A stretch of DNA of 64,000 bases from Glaciecola sp964418575 (GTDB taxonomy: Bacteria; Pseudomonadota; Gammaproteobacteria; Enterobacterales; Alteromonadaceae), in NCBI GenBank assembly GCA_964418575.1, contig CAYQMI010000001.1:1-64000 (forward strand), given 5' to 3'. Positions 1 through 9,249 of the stretch are shown here, piece by piece. Below the pieces are notes generated by a model. The model saw only the letters and a list, made by a program, of their open reading frames with translations. It was not told the DNA's origin and did not search any database. The position numbers and the translations under genes were made by a program. Within the stretch, counting starts at the first letter, position 1. Every line of letters begins with the position of its first letter.

Positions 1-696
1 GACCTAGGCTGCCCTGAAAAAGAGTTCACAGAATTCTGCGATGCCCACCCTGACAGATCAGTTGTGGTATATGCCAATACCTCAGCGGCGGTTAAAGCAA
101 GAGCGGATTGGGTGGTTACTTCTTCCATTGCCCTTGAAATTGTTGAGCACCTCGATAGCGAAGGCAAAAAAATTATATGGGGCCCTGACAGACACCTCGG
201 CGCCTACATTCAAAAGCAAACTGGCGCTGATATGCTGATGTGGAATGGTGAATGTATAGTGCACGATGAGTTCTCAGCTCAAGCCTTATTCAAAGCGAAG
301 CACCTATATCCAGATGCAGCAATACTGGTGCATCCAGAGAGCCCCGCGAGCGTTGTTGATATGGCCGATGCAGTGGGCAGTACGTCGCAGCTCATAAAAG
401 CTGCTCAAACGATGCCTAACAACACGTTTATAGTAGCCACCGACAAGGGCATCTTTTATAAAATGCAGCAGCTAGCGCCGAATAAGACGCTAATAGAAGC
501 ACCCACAGCAGGAGAGGGCGCAACTTGCAGAAGTTGTGCACATTGCCCGTGGATGGCGATGAATGGTTTAGAAGCGATGCACCAAGCCCTGCTAGATGCG
601 ACAGGCAAAGAAATTTTTGTGGACGAGGCGCTTCGTGAAAAAGCGATGGTGCCCTTAAACAGAATGTTAGACTTTGCAGCGAGCTTGCGAAGCTAG
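1..696 (+). CDS. nadA: Quinolinate synthase NadA (5' end outside window)
   Basis: NadA condenses iminoaspartate with dihydroxyacetone phosphate to quinolinate in de novo NAD synthesis, using a [4Fe-4S] cluster in the cytoplasm. The frame is open from base 1 (DLGCPEKEF...), so the N-terminal third lies upstream of the window. Family landmarks seen are VVYANTSAAVKA, WGPDRHLGAY, VHPESP and the C-terminal cluster ligand motif CRSCAHCPWMAMN. The gene ends normally with a TAG. It is followed by a tRNA-Ser gene with its own promoter, so nadA is not obviously in an operon with anything to its right. The identification is secure; only the start cannot be given. Confidence 0.96.
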   Translation, partial: DLGCPEKEFTEFCDAHPDRSVVVYANTSAAVKARADWVVTSSIALEIVEHLDSEGKKIIWGPDRHLGAYIQKQTGADMLMWNGECIVHDEFSAQALFKAKHLYPDAAILVHPESPASVVDMADAVGSTSQLIKAAQTMPNNTFIVATDKGIFYKMQQLAPNKTLIEAPTAGEGATCRSCAHCPWMAMNGLEAMHQALLDATGKEIFVDEALREKAMVPLNRMLDFAASLRS

Positions 697-776
697 TTAT
701 GCAGTACAAGTTTGCATTAGTTTTAAGCAGTTAAGGCGGTTTTCAAAGGAATTAAGCGTGTTTGCTTAATCAGTAC

Positions 777-805
777 TTGAAACCCATACCGCTTTTACCT
801 ACTAT
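777..805 (+). promoter_or_regulatory. Sigma-70 promoter of tRNA-Ser
   Basis: A TTGAAA box (777-782) and a TACTAT box (800-805) are separated by exactly 17 bases. They are followed by a GC-rich discriminator (agccgccg, 806-813), as expected for a stringently controlled stable RNA promoter. Predicted transcription would start near 812, about 36 bases before the mature tRNA. Confidence 0.7.
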
Positions 806-847
806 AGCCGCCGTTAAAAGCGACGCGTTTAGCAAAGTAACAAATTT

Positions 848-937
848 GGAGAGGTGGCTGAGTGGCTGAAGGCGCACGCCTGGAAAGTGTGTTTAGGGTT
901 AAACCTAACGAGGGTTCGAATCCCTCTCTCTCCGCCA
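848..937 (+). tRNA. tRNA-Ser, anticodon GGA
   Basis: The sequence folds as a class II tRNA with a long variable arm. The acceptor stem GGAGAGG (848-854) pairs with TCTCTCC (927-933, one G-U pair), the discriminator is G934, and CCA is encoded at 935-937. The anticodon stem is 875-879/887-891 with loop CTGGAAA and anticodon GGA at 882-884, which reads UCC and UCU. The T arm is GAGGG-TTCGAAT-CCCTC (910-926). It has its own promoter and an intrinsic terminator just downstream. Confidence 0.97.
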
Positions 938-960
938 GATTCTTACTACAAGAACACTGA

Positions 961-984
961 AGCCCTGTATTTACGGGGCTTTTT
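961..984 (+). terminator. Intrinsic terminator of tRNA-Ser
   Basis: AGCCCTGTA pairs with TACGGGGCT (one G-T pair) around a very short loop and is followed by TTTTT. It lies 24 bases after the tRNA CCA end and before the convergent sugar kinase gene. Confidence 0.8.
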
Positions 985-1026
985 CATATAAAAAATTCAC
1001 CACAGAATCAAACAATTCTTCAAAAG

Positions 1027-1971
1027 CTAACCCGCTCCCTCTAAAGCCTCCAAAACCTCAGCCTGAGTTGGCGGTTGGCAACCGTGCTTTTCAACATTTA
1101 AGGTCGCGGCCATAAGTGCAAATGTGAGCGCGTTGTCGATATCTTTTTCGCTGCGGTTCGATGCATCTATCGTATTATTTCTAAGTAATCCAGCCAAAAA
1201 AGCCGAGAAAAATGTATCACCTGCGCCTACCGCATCTGCAAATGCCTTAGGCTTGAAAACGGGCTTTGATATTTGTATTGATTTACTTAATGCAGTCGCG
1301 CCGTCACCGCCCTCCGTTAATAATACCAAGCCGTTTTGCAGCATAGATAAAATATGTTTGGCACCATCAAGCGCCGGCAGGTTGATATTCAAAAGGCCTA
1401 AATCTTCATCACTTACTTTAACAATGTCAGCGTATGGAAGGAGTTGCAGCACAGCATCTATATATTTCTGATTATTTTCTTCAACACCTTTTCGCATATT
1501 AATATCGATACTGATCACAACTTGTCTTTTTTTCAGCTCTGTAAAACAAGGTATGAGCACATCTAGCATGCGCGGCACAAGTGCAAGTGAACCGGTATGA
1601 AAAAGTTTGATGCTGCTAGGAATAGAGCTTAACAGGGTACTTGCGTTCACATCTAAGTCCGCAATGTGGTGGCGATACAGGCGGTAGTCGGGTTGCCCCT
1701 GTTGGTCGGTGGTTACTAAAGCTAAAGAAGTTGGTTTATTAGAGCGATTATTTTCAACAAGCTTTATGCCTTCTTCAAGCGCGTAGCTATGCAAGCGCTC
1801 GCCGTAAATATCAGTAGACATTGGCGATAAGTAAGCAGTTTCAATGCCTTGCTTACAAAAACTTCTGGCAACATTAAATGGTGAACCACCAATGTGAGCA
1901 GTGAGGGTGTTGTCAGCTTGCTCAATCAAATCGAAAAGCGCTTCTCCGAAAACGGCGGCGGTTTGAGTCAT
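1027..1971 (-). CDS. PfkB-family sugar kinase, fructokinase-like
   Basis: This is a ribokinase/PfkB-fold kinase that phosphorylates a free sugar with ATP in the cytoplasm. The N-terminal AVFGEALFDLI, the GGSPFNVA substrate motif near residue 29, and the C-terminal DAVGAGDTFFSAF signature with the catalytic Asp are all visible; 314 residues is normal for the family. The residue pattern YRLYRHHIADL resembles fructokinases. Its position beside alginate genes would also fit 2-keto-3-deoxygluconate kinase, the last step before KDPG aldolase. The sequence alone does not decide the substrate. The start is supported by AGGA seven bases upstream of the ATG. It is separated from the next minus-strand gene by a strong terminator, so it is transcribed independently. 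Confidence 0.85.
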   Translation of the reverse strand: MTQTAAVFGEALFDLIEQADNTLTAHIGGSPFNVARSFCKQGIETAYLSPMSTDIYGERLHSYALEEGIKLVENNRSNKPTSLALVTTDQQGQPDYRLYRHHIADLDVNASTLLSSIPSSIKLFHTGSLALVPRMLDVLIPCFTELKKRQVVISIDINMRKGVEENNQKYIDAVLQLLPYADIVKVSDEDLGLLNINLPALDGAKHILSMLQNGLVLLTEGGDGATALSKSIQISKPVFKPKAFADAVGAGDTFFSAFLAGLLRNNTIDASNRSEKDIDNALTFALMAATLNVEKHGCQPPTQAEVLEALEGAG

Positions 1972-2104
1972 ATTATAATCCTATTTGTTTTTTAATTATC
2001 GTTATCAGGGAGGCTCTTCAAAAAAGTTTATTCTATAGGCAGTAATTTTAAAATACCTTTACAGAAAATACTTAAGGTTGATGAGAATTACCTTATATCT
2101 ATCA

Positions 2105-2139
2105 ACAAAAAAAGGCCTACTCTCAAAAGAGTAGGCCTT
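2105..2139 (-). terminator. Intrinsic terminator of the lipoprotein gene
   Basis: A perfect 12-bp stem (2112-2123 with 2128-2139) has a four-base loop. On the minus strand it is followed by a run of T, seen as caaaaaaa on the plus strand at 2106-2113. It lies about 57 bases after the stop codon of the large lipoprotein gene and ends the receptor-lipoprotein transcript. Confidence 0.85.
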
Positions 2140-2195
2140 AGTTAAATTGCTTATGTAAAAGCGTTATCTTGGTTTTGTTTTATTGCCTTTTTAGC

Positions 2196-5100
2196 TTATT
2201 CAACCCCAACCACGGCTTCAGACGTTGAAGAGTTATAAGGTGATACCGCATTGTCAGTATCTAATGAATCACCTTCTGCATAAGACTCAAAGTCATCCGC
2301 AAACACTTCAGTGCTGCCGTCAGTATCAGAGTAGATAGTGAGGTTGTCTACCGACACCACACCGGTATCTTCTCTAACGCCGCCATTGTCACCAAATCTT
2401 ACGGCAACGTGTGTTACACCGCCCGTAGATGAGTTATCTGGGGTGAATCCATCAGCGGTAAAGCGCACACCATCTACCTCAACAGTCACTACTGGCAGTG
2501 TTTCTAGGTCGCCGCCAGGATATTCCCAAGTGATTACAATGTTCATAAACTGGTCAAGCACGACAAGGGCTGCGCTTGTATCAACATCACCAGGGCTGCG
2601 CACGCCAAAGCTATCGTCTCTGATTCGAAGATCGAGGATGGCGCCAGCGTTGTTCGTTGCTGAATTGAATATTGTGATGAAGGCATCACCGTTACCAAAG
2701 TCGTCGTCTAGGCGCTTCAGCGCTAACTCTACGCGACCTTGAGCCAACGGACCGTTGTCACCAAGTGCATAGCGAAGCTCACCCGTATCACCTGCGTCGG
2801 TGTCACGAATTTCAGCTATTTTGTTGCCCTCAGTTCCCGGGCCGCCCACTTCGCCAATCGTCTCAATTGTTGCTTCTGAAGTACTTGAATTATACGGCGA
2901 TACTGGGTTGTCGGTATCCAGTGAATCACCAGTTGCATAAGATTCAAAGTCGTCAGAGAAGACTTCAGTGCTGCCGTCAATGTCAGAGAATATAAACAGG
3001 TCATCAAGTGTAAATTTACCTGTTGCTTCTCTTACGCCGCCATTATCACCAAATCTAAAGGCTACATGAGTTACACCGCCAATTGAATTGTTGTCAGGTG
3101 TGAATCCTTCAGCAGTAAAGCGTGCGCCGTCGATTTCAACAGTTACCAAGGGTAGCGCTTCTAAATCGCCACCTGGGTATTCCCAAGTGATCACAACATT
3201 CATGAATTGGTCTAGCAATACCGTTGCCGCAGAAGTATCTACATCACCAGGGCTGCGAACACCAAAACTACTGTCTCTTATGCGCAGGTCTAAAATAGCA
3301 CCGTCGTTATTAGTGGCTGAGTTAAATAACGTGATAAATGCATCGCCGTTGCCTAGGTCATCGTCTAAACGCTTAACGCGTACTTCGATTCTGCCTGCTG
3401 CAAGTGGGCCATCATCACCTAATGCGTAACGCAATTCGCCAGTGTCGCCATCGTCAGTATCAATAATGACCGCAACGTTGTTTGCACCGCCCGGAGTACC
3501 GCCAACGCCTGTAATGGTAATCACAAGTTCAGCTGTGGTGCCGTCAAGCGACTCTATTGTAAAGGTATCGGTTTCGCGTTCACCGCTTACCAATGCAGCA
3601 ATAGTGGGGTTTTCTGTATCAAGGTCGTAAGTCCAAGCGCCGTCTTCGTTTATGGATAGCACACCAAACATACCCGATAAGGTCGAACCTACAATAAATG
3701 CCTCACCTTCATTAGGGTCAATCACACTGACTATGCCTTCGGCAAGCTCAGTAGCGTCGCTCGATACTACGCCAGTTAAATCAAAGAATACCGCTGGAAC
3801 TTGCTCTTCAGAGCCGTCACCTACATCAAACACTGTGACTTCAGAGTAAATCGCAAGACTATATAAGCCGCCAGTACCATCTAGGGTTTCACCAACTTCA
3901 TAAGATTCAAAATCATCTTCAAACACACTTTGTGTGCCTTCAACATCAGAATACACTTCAATGTTGTCAACGTAGAAGTTACCGAATGGAATGGTTCTAT
4001 CATTGTCACCAAATCTGAACTGAATGGCTCTAACACCATCAGCAAACCATTGGTCTAAATCTGTAAAGTCAGAATCAACTACAGCCGCGGTAGAGAATGA
4101 ACCTCCACCAATTACCTCACCGTCAATGCTAACGGTAAGTTGTTCAGCTGCATCTAGGTCCCAGGTGATTTCAACATCATAAAACTGTTGTTCAGTAAAT
4201 GGCGCGGTGATCATGTTACCTGGGTAGGCGCTGCTGTCTGTGTTTCTTACAAGGAAGCGAGGCGCGATTGGGTTGCCCTCTGAGTCAGTTTGGCTGCCTT
4301 GAATACGCAAATCAATTAACGACTCGCTAGAGCTGCCTGATGAACCGTATAAAGTGATGTACGCATCTTTATTGTTTCCATCACTGCCAAGTGCAACGTC
4401 TTTTGAGAACGAGGCGCTTAACTTACCTTGACGTAAATTATCGACGGTAAATCTAATTTCCCCGGTATCGTTGCCGATGTCGGAAATTTTAACCACTTGC
4501 GTTAGCGCTGCTACGCGCACGTTAATTTCGGCGGTAGTGCCATCGATTGACATTATAGTAACGACATCGCGAACTGAGTTGCCCACTTCAAGGTTAGCCA
4601 CGGTGTCGTTTTCTGCATCCACTGCGTAAGACCAAGTGCCGTCAGCTTCGATACTAAACACGCCAAAGTCGAGAGTGACATTAGTTTGCTCAACAATCGC
4701 ATCCTCACCAAAGTTAGGGTCGATAACGGTTACTTTGCCTGTAAGCGGGTCTACTGCTGTGTTCTGCACCGTGCCGCTTAAGTCGCCTTCAATAATAGCC
4801 ATTACAGGGTCGTTGTTATAACCAACAGCTGAACCAATTGCGTCAAGTAAGTCAACATCAACATCTGCTGCAACTTCCGAGGTGGTTTGAAGATTAATTT
4901 GCGCGGTTTCAAATGCATCTAATGCTGTTTCTGAAAACTCGCCGTCGACTAAGTCGCTTGCAACATCTTCAATAACGTTTGCCATATCTGAGTCGGCATC
5001 GTCTGCGTCCAACTGAGATAAAAGTGCTAACACGGAGCCATAGCGGTCTGATTGTTCAGCTCCCTCTGCGCCAAGTGCAACAATGCCAACAGGGGTAGGC

Positions 5101-5846
5101 ATAACTTGCGTAGTATCGAAACGGATGCCGAATCGGATGTTAATGGCTTCAGCTGCGGCTTGGAAACCGTTTAAATTTGAACCTGTAGCTTGAACTGCCA
5201 TTTCGGTAAGCGGTGACACTACATATATAGGAGCCAGTGTTTCTTCATCTCCTTCAATAACGTTAACTACTGATCTCAATGCTGGTGCATCTAGCGTAGC
5301 ACCGGTCGACTCATCAAGGTAAGTGCCGCCGGTACAGGCAATTAAGCCTGTGCCTTCAAAATGAATATCTGTGAATGTTAAGCCGCCAGTGTCTGTAGAT
5401 GTTGCACTGCCTTGTGCCGTGCTTTGCGCTGCGCCATTGTCGTCAATGGCAAAAATATCGCAACTAGCGCCGCTTACAGGGCCTTTCACAACACTCGCTG
5501 CAACATCTAGGGTAGGCAGAATTTCTGGTGTTGATGCGCCAACGCCTTCGGTAAACCCGGCTTCGTCTGTGTATCTTGCTGATACCGAAATTACTGTACC
5601 TTCGTCAGCTTCGGTGATGGTGTAGCTATCACCAATTGCGCCAGTTGACCAAGCGTAAACGAGCGTATCTTGGCGGATACCATCCGCATCGGTTGCCATT
5701 GCGGTAAGCGCGCCACCGGCAACAAAGTCGCTACCATTGATGACGACGCTACCGCGGCTATTACCTTCTATCTCGTTGTTGTCGTCACTGCCACAGCCTG
5801 CAAGGGCGGTAGCGACAACAGCGAGTATAAGTGATTTTTTAAACAT
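2196..5846 (-). CDS. Large repeat-containing surface lipoprotein of the alginate locus
   Basis: The product is a predicted lipoprotein of 1216 residues. I place the start at 5846 (MFKKSLIL...) because AGGAG lies eight bases upstream; a longer frame to 5870 lacks this. The lipobox is LAGC about 17 residues in. An N-terminal Ig/cadherin-like section is followed by two VCBS-type blocks (GVFSIEADGTWSYAVDAEN and GVLSINEDGAWTYDLDTEN). These are interleaved with three copies of a concanavalin-like module of about 200 residues, with conserved DTGELRYALGD, AFITLFNSATNN, LDLRIRD, VVITWEYPGGDLE and DDFESY. Modules two and three are nearly identical. No catalytic motif was recognised. The gene lies behind a TonB-dependent receptor on the same strand, so a glycan-binding role comparable to SusD-type proteins is the best inference, with alginate the likely ligand. 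Confidence 0.75.
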   Translation of the reverse strand: MFKKSLILAVVATALAGCGSDDNNEIEGNSRGSVVINGSDFVAGGALTAMATDADGIRQDTLVYAWSTGAIGDSYTITEADEGTVISVSARYTDEAGFTEGVGASTPEILPTLDVAASVVKGPVSGASCDIFAIDDNGAAQSTAQGSATSTDTGGLTFTDIHFEGTGLIACTGGTYLDESTGATLDAPALRSVVNVIEGDEETLAPIYVVSPLTEMAVQATGSNLNGFQAAAEAINIRFGIRFDTTQVMPTPVGIVALGAEGAEQSDRYGSVLALLSQLDADDADSDMANVIEDVASDLVDGEFSETALDAFETAQINLQTTSEVAADVDVDLLDAIGSAVGYNNDPVMAIIEGDLSGTVQNTAVDPLTGKVTVIDPNFGEDAIVEQTNVTLDFGVFSIEADGTWSYAVDAENDTVANLEVGNSVRDVVTIMSIDGTTAEINVRVAALTQVVKISDIGNDTGEIRFTVDNLRQGKLSASFSKDVALGSDGNNKDAYITLYGSSGSSSESLIDLRIQGSQTDSEGNPIAPRFLVRNTDSSAYPGNMITAPFTEQQFYDVEITWDLDAAEQLTVSIDGEVIGGGSFSTAAVVDSDFTDLDQWFADGVRAIQFRFGDNDRTIPFGNFYVDNIEVYSDVEGTQSVFEDDFESYEVGETLDGTGGLYSLAIYSEVTVFDVGDGSEEQVPAVFFDLTGVVSSDATELAEGIVSVIDPNEGEAFIVGSTLSGMFGVLSINEDGAWTYDLDTENPTIAALVSGERETDTFTIESLDGTTAELVITITGVGGTPGGANNVAVIIDTDDGDTGELRYALGDDGPLAAGRIEVRVKRLDDDLGNGDAFITLFNSATNNDGAILDLRIRDSSFGVRSPGDVDTSAATVLLDQFMNVVITWEYPGGDLEALPLVTVEIDGARFTAEGFTPDNNSIGGVTHVAFRFGDNGGVREATGKFTLDDLFIFSDIDGSTEVFSDDFESYATGDSLDTDNPVSPYNSSTSEATIETIGEVGGPGTEGNKIAEIRDTDAGDTGELRYALGDNGPLAQGRVELALKRLDDDFGNGDAFITIFNSATNNAGAILDLRIRDDSFGVRSPGDVDTSAALVVLDQFMNIVITWEYPGGDLETLPVVTVEVDGVRFTADGFTPDNSSTGGVTHVAVRFGDNGGVREDTGVVSVDNLTIYSDTDGSTEVFADDFESYAEGDSLDTDNAVSPYNSSTSEAVVGVE
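2199..3482 (-). repeat. Two 657-bp tandem coding repeats
   Basis: The last two modules of the lipoprotein gene repeat at an offset of 657 bases (219 codons). For example, sequence at 2221 matches 2878, and 2791 matches 3448. Protein identity between the copies is far above that to the first module, which points to recent in-frame duplication. The differences are mostly synonymous, so the copies are not an assembly artefact. Confidence 0.8.
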
Positions 5847-5974
5847 GCTTTCTACTCCTGAAAGTTTCACTGTTAAGTGTTAGCAGTTGCCTTATCGCTT
5901 TGTTCTTAATTGTGCTGACGGCTTCTGCATTTATTCTTTGCGTATTCTCTTTGCGTATACTTTTTGCAAATTGC

Positions 5975-5998
5975 GAGCCGCGAGTTTTGTCGCGGCTC
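5975..5998 (-). promoter_or_regulatory. Intercistronic hairpin between receptor and lipoprotein genes
   Basis: GAGCCGCGA (5975-5983) pairs perfectly with TCGCGGCTC (5990-5998) around a six-base loop, 10 bases after the receptor stop codon. No T run follows on the minus strand, so it is unlikely to be a full terminator. It may stabilise or partly attenuate the receptor mRNA. Next to it are near-direct repeats of cTTTGCGTAT (about 5936-5960). Confidence 0.5.
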
Positions 5999-6008
5999 CA
6001 TTGAGTGA

Positions 6009-9000
6009 TTAGTACTTGAAGCTAATGCCAGCGAACAAACGCGGCCCGTAGTCACTCACTTGCCCTAAATTGTTCTGAACAAAAAAGTCATCTTCACGAG
6101 GAGCACTAAACAAGTTAATCGCTTCCACTTTTACACGAATATTTTTGTTGATTTTGTAAGACGCTCTTGCCTCCCATACACCTACTTCATCAACATAGCG
6201 AAGTCGCGTGCCGTTGCTGGTGTAAGGCTGGAAATACTCACTGCGATATTTGTAGATAATCGCGGTATCAAAGTCGCCAATTTGGTAATACACCTGACCG
6301 CTGAACACGTGCTCAGAGAATCCAGGTACTGCACCAGGAGGTATAATGCCTTCGGTAAGCTGTGTGGTTTGCCCGTCTAAGTCAGTAACGAAGGTATCGC
6401 CATATAAGCTATCTTCAAACTCAAAGTCGGTGTCTGCGTAGTTGTATCCTATCTTCACGCCTAAGCCATTGTCCCAACGGTAAGCAAACGAGGCTTCAAT
6501 ACCGGCAAGATCGCTTTCTTCGTCGGTGGTAACAGAGTTCGTAATAGGAAGCGCAATGTCGACGCCTTCAATGGTGAAGTCTTCTAATACGGTTTGCTGC
6601 TGGAAGCCACCGTTAAATTGCTTATAGTAAAAACCTAAAGCAAGAATAGAGTCTTCGTTTGGATACCACTCAAATGCAAGGTCGTAGTTCCACGACATTA
6701 AAGGTTGAGTATCAGGGTTACCAGAACCATTAATGCCAACCAATAGGTCTTCGATTGACTCAGGTGCCGCATCATCATCCACCTGGAAGGTTCTGCTGAA
6801 GCTTAAGTCTGATGGGTCTGCACGAGACATTCCGCGATAAATACCTGCTCTTAGAAGAATGTCTTCGGAATAATCTACTACTAAATTGAAACTAGGTAAT
6901 ACTTCGGTATAGTCACCGCCACCCACAATGCGCTCAATCGTATCGTTAGTTACCAAGCTTAAAATGCCTAGCTCATTAGTTACTACATCAAAACCCTGTC
7001 TGAAGCCAATTGAAGTCACTTCGGTATCTACTACTCTTACACCAAAATTACCGCGAATAAACTTGTCGAACATTTCGGTATCGAAATTTGCCATAACATA
7101 GGCTGAGTAAGTTTCTTCGGTTACGTCAATCGTGCCGGCATTTTCATATTCAAGCTCAGGGTAACCAAACTCTCCGCCCTGTGAGGCAACAACTGCCTGT
7201 GAGAAACACACGTTATCGTATGTTGCCCACGAGGAGCCAGTGCCGCTAGACACTACATTGCCGTCGCCGTCTATGTTAGTAATGAGGTCGCCATCAGACA
7301 CATTTGACAAAAAGTCTGATTCTGGGAAGTCGATTTCACAGCCTTGAAGCACGTCTAATGCAGAGGTAACACCTTCGTTTAGAACAAACTCGTTTCTAGA
7401 ACCATTGCCGTTGCTGCCACCGAACTGAACAAAGGTGAGTTCTGAGTAACGAACACCGGCCTGAATGCTTGTGAAAGCCTCATGGTTCAGTGCATATTCA
7501 AAATCTAAACGCCCACCCCAAATTTCATTTTCTCTTGCATTTTCGCGATCTAGTCGTGTACGCAGACTATCGGTGAAATTAGAGATGTCGGTAACGTCAA
7601 AATCTGTCACTGTGAAGTTAGGAATGTATTCACCTAACTCCCATGAAATAAACGGACGATTTGAAGTGCGGCCACGGTTAGAAATTTGTAGTTCTTCACG
7701 TTTTGTTTGCGAGTACGAGATATCAGCAGTAATGGTTAGCTCATCGTTAAAATAATGCTCGATGTTTAAGCCACCACCACGATAATTTTCCTCGCGAGAA
7801 AATTGTTCGCCGGCCGATTCAATTCTTTCTTCACCCGCCCATTGTAGAATACCACCTACATCATTAGTGACTAAGCTTTGTCCCGTTACGCCTGGTGTTA
7901 CACGTTTTTGTAAAAACAGCAAATCATGACGCGCTTCAGCTTGAGTACGGTCTGAAACTTGCGCATCTAAATTGATATCCCAAGCCTCAGAAGGACGGAA
8001 CTGAAGACCAAAGAAAAGTGCATCTCTTTCATCTGATGTTTCGTTTTGACGGAAACTGCGGCTAGAACCGGTCCATGCGTATGGCGTACCAGCGCTTTCT
8101 GCTTGGCCTGTAGTAGGGTCGATAGCGGTTTGATAGCCTTGGTTATTGCTTCCGTTTACTTGGTCTTCACAATCGCCTGCGGCGCCTCTAAAAAAGCCTT
8201 CATTGCTGTTTGTAGGGTCATTTAAACACGCCCATAACGAGGACCCAGAAGGGCTGGAACTGCGGTATTCAGCTTCAGGTTGAGTAATATCCTGACGTTG
8301 CCAACCCACAGTAACACCTAAGGATTGACCGTTATCAAATTCGAATTGATCGACGTAGCTCAGGGTACCTCGATAGCCAAAATCGCCATGCAGCGAATTA
8401 TCCACATTGGCTTGATCAGGGTTATAGTTAGCTTTCACTTCAGCCTGAAAACGGCGCTTACCATATTCTAAAGGCTTTAAGGTTTCTAGCGTAATAACAC
8501 CAGCAACACCGCCCTCAATCATCGATGCGTCTTGTGTTTTATAAATTGCGACTTTCTTCATTAACTCAGAAGGGAACTGCGAGAAGTTTACAGAGCGGTC
8601 ACCACTGCCGTTTGTGGCTTCACGGCCGTTAATATGCGTAGCGCTTAGAAAGGGCCCAAGACCACGTATGGTGATTTCAGTTGCACCGCCATTCTCACGG
8701 TGTGATGCTGCACCGGTGATTGACTCCAATGCTTCGCCGATTGATAACGCGGGTAAATCACCAATGTCCTCAGCAGATAAGCCGTCTACCACCGTAGTCG
8801 CCTCGCGCTTAATTGCGATTTGATCTTGAATCGTTTTCCGAGTGCCAGATACTTCAACAACTTCGACGTTATTGTCAGCGTTGTTTGTAGTTTCTGTTTG
8901 AGGTTCTTGTGCTGAAGCGGAAAATGCAAATGAGCTAGCTACACTTGCAAAAACTGCAGCTTTTACCCATTTTGCTACCGGTGACAGCGTAAATTGCTGC

Positions 9001-9044
9001 TGGTGTTTAAATGAGTCTCTATGTTTCCCTGGTAACGACGACAT
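6009..9044 (-). CDS. TonB-dependent outer-membrane receptor, probably for alginate oligosaccharides
   Basis: The 1011-residue protein has a long signal region ending in ASAQE, then a plug domain (VEVSGTRKTIQDQIAIKREATTV, GEALESITGA, TEITIRGLGP, INGREA, EGGVAGVITLETLKP) and a 22-strand-type barrel ending in an aromatic residue (AGISFKY). The plug pattern is that of the large TonB-Xanth-Caul receptor family, which imports glycans in marine and plant-associated Proteobacteria. It would bring oligosaccharides across the outer membrane using TonB/ExbBD energy. GGAG sits eight bases before the ATG. It is flanked by a PL7 alginate lyase upstream and the repeat lipoprotein downstream on the same strand, so alginate is the likely ligand (inference). 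The region upstream carries an array of ACCAAT sites. Confidence 0.9.
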   Translation of the reverse strand: MSSLPGKHRDSFKHQQQFTLSPVAKWVKAAVFASVASSFAFSASAQEPQTETTNNADNNVEVVEVSGTRKTIQDQIAIKREATTVVDGLSAEDIGDLPALSIGEALESITGAASHRENGGATEITIRGLGPFLSATHINGREATNGSGDRSVNFSQFPSELMKKVAIYKTQDASMIEGGVAGVITLETLKPLEYGKRRFQAEVKANYNPDQANVDNSLHGDFGYRGTLSYVDQFEFDNGQSLGVTVGWQRQDITQPEAEYRSSSPSGSSLWACLNDPTNSNEGFFRGAAGDCEDQVNGSNNQGYQTAIDPTTGQAESAGTPYAWTGSSRSFRQNETSDERDALFFGLQFRPSEAWDINLDAQVSDRTQAEARHDLLFLQKRVTPGVTGQSLVTNDVGGILQWAGEERIESAGEQFSREENYRGGGLNIEHYFNDELTITADISYSQTKREELQISNRGRTSNRPFISWELGEYIPNFTVTDFDVTDISNFTDSLRTRLDRENARENEIWGGRLDFEYALNHEAFTSIQAGVRYSELTFVQFGGSNGNGSRNEFVLNEGVTSALDVLQGCEIDFPESDFLSNVSDGDLITNIDGDGNVVSSGTGSSWATYDNVCFSQAVVASQGGEFGYPELEYENAGTIDVTEETYSAYVMANFDTEMFDKFIRGNFGVRVVDTEVTSIGFRQGFDVVTNELGILSLVTNDTIERIVGGGDYTEVLPSFNLVVDYSEDILLRAGIYRGMSRADPSDLSFSRTFQVDDDAAPESIEDLLVGINGSGNPDTQPLMSWNYDLAFEWYPNEDSILALGFYYKQFNGGFQQQTVLEDFTIEGVDIALPITNSVTTDEESDLAGIEASFAYRWDNGLGVKIGYNYADTDFEFEDSLYGDTFVTDLDGQTTQLTEGIIPPGAVPGFSEHVFSGQVYYQIGDFDTAIIYKYRSEYFQPYTSNGTRLRYVDEVGVWEARASYKINKNIRVKVEAINLFSAPREDDFFVQNNLGQVSDYGPRLFAGISFKY

Positions 9045-9139
9045 ATCGAGTTCTCCGTTGTGTTAATGCGAGCATGTAACTGCAATTCGCTTGTTATATT
9101 TATGTAATAATTTTGTTATGGGTAATATACGCAAGTAAA

Positions 9140-9204
9140 ACCAATATTACAACCAATAGGCAGGCCAATATGATATTAAAAGATTACCAATTAGCATTAC
9201 CAAT
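9140..9204. promoter_or_regulatory. Array of ACCAAT repeats upstream of the receptor gene
   Basis: CCAAT-containing hexamers start at 9140, 9152, 9164 (GCCAAT), 9186 and 9199, so spacings are 12, 12, 22 and 13 bases. The last two are extended to ATTACCAAT. They lie 96-160 bases upstream of the receptor ATG, between it and the stop of the PL7 gene. Near one-turn spacing suggests cooperative binding of a regulator on one helix face. The regulator is unknown and no regulator gene lies in this locus. Confidence 0.5.
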
Positions 9205-9249
9205 AATGAATTTTATATTTAACTGTCGATTGAGCCTGAAAAAAGGCAT

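Noticed and set aside
2338..5625. Several plus-strand frames opposite the lipoprotein gene
   Set aside because: They are Ser/Pro/Thr-rich antisense shadows of a repetitive coding region with no start signals.
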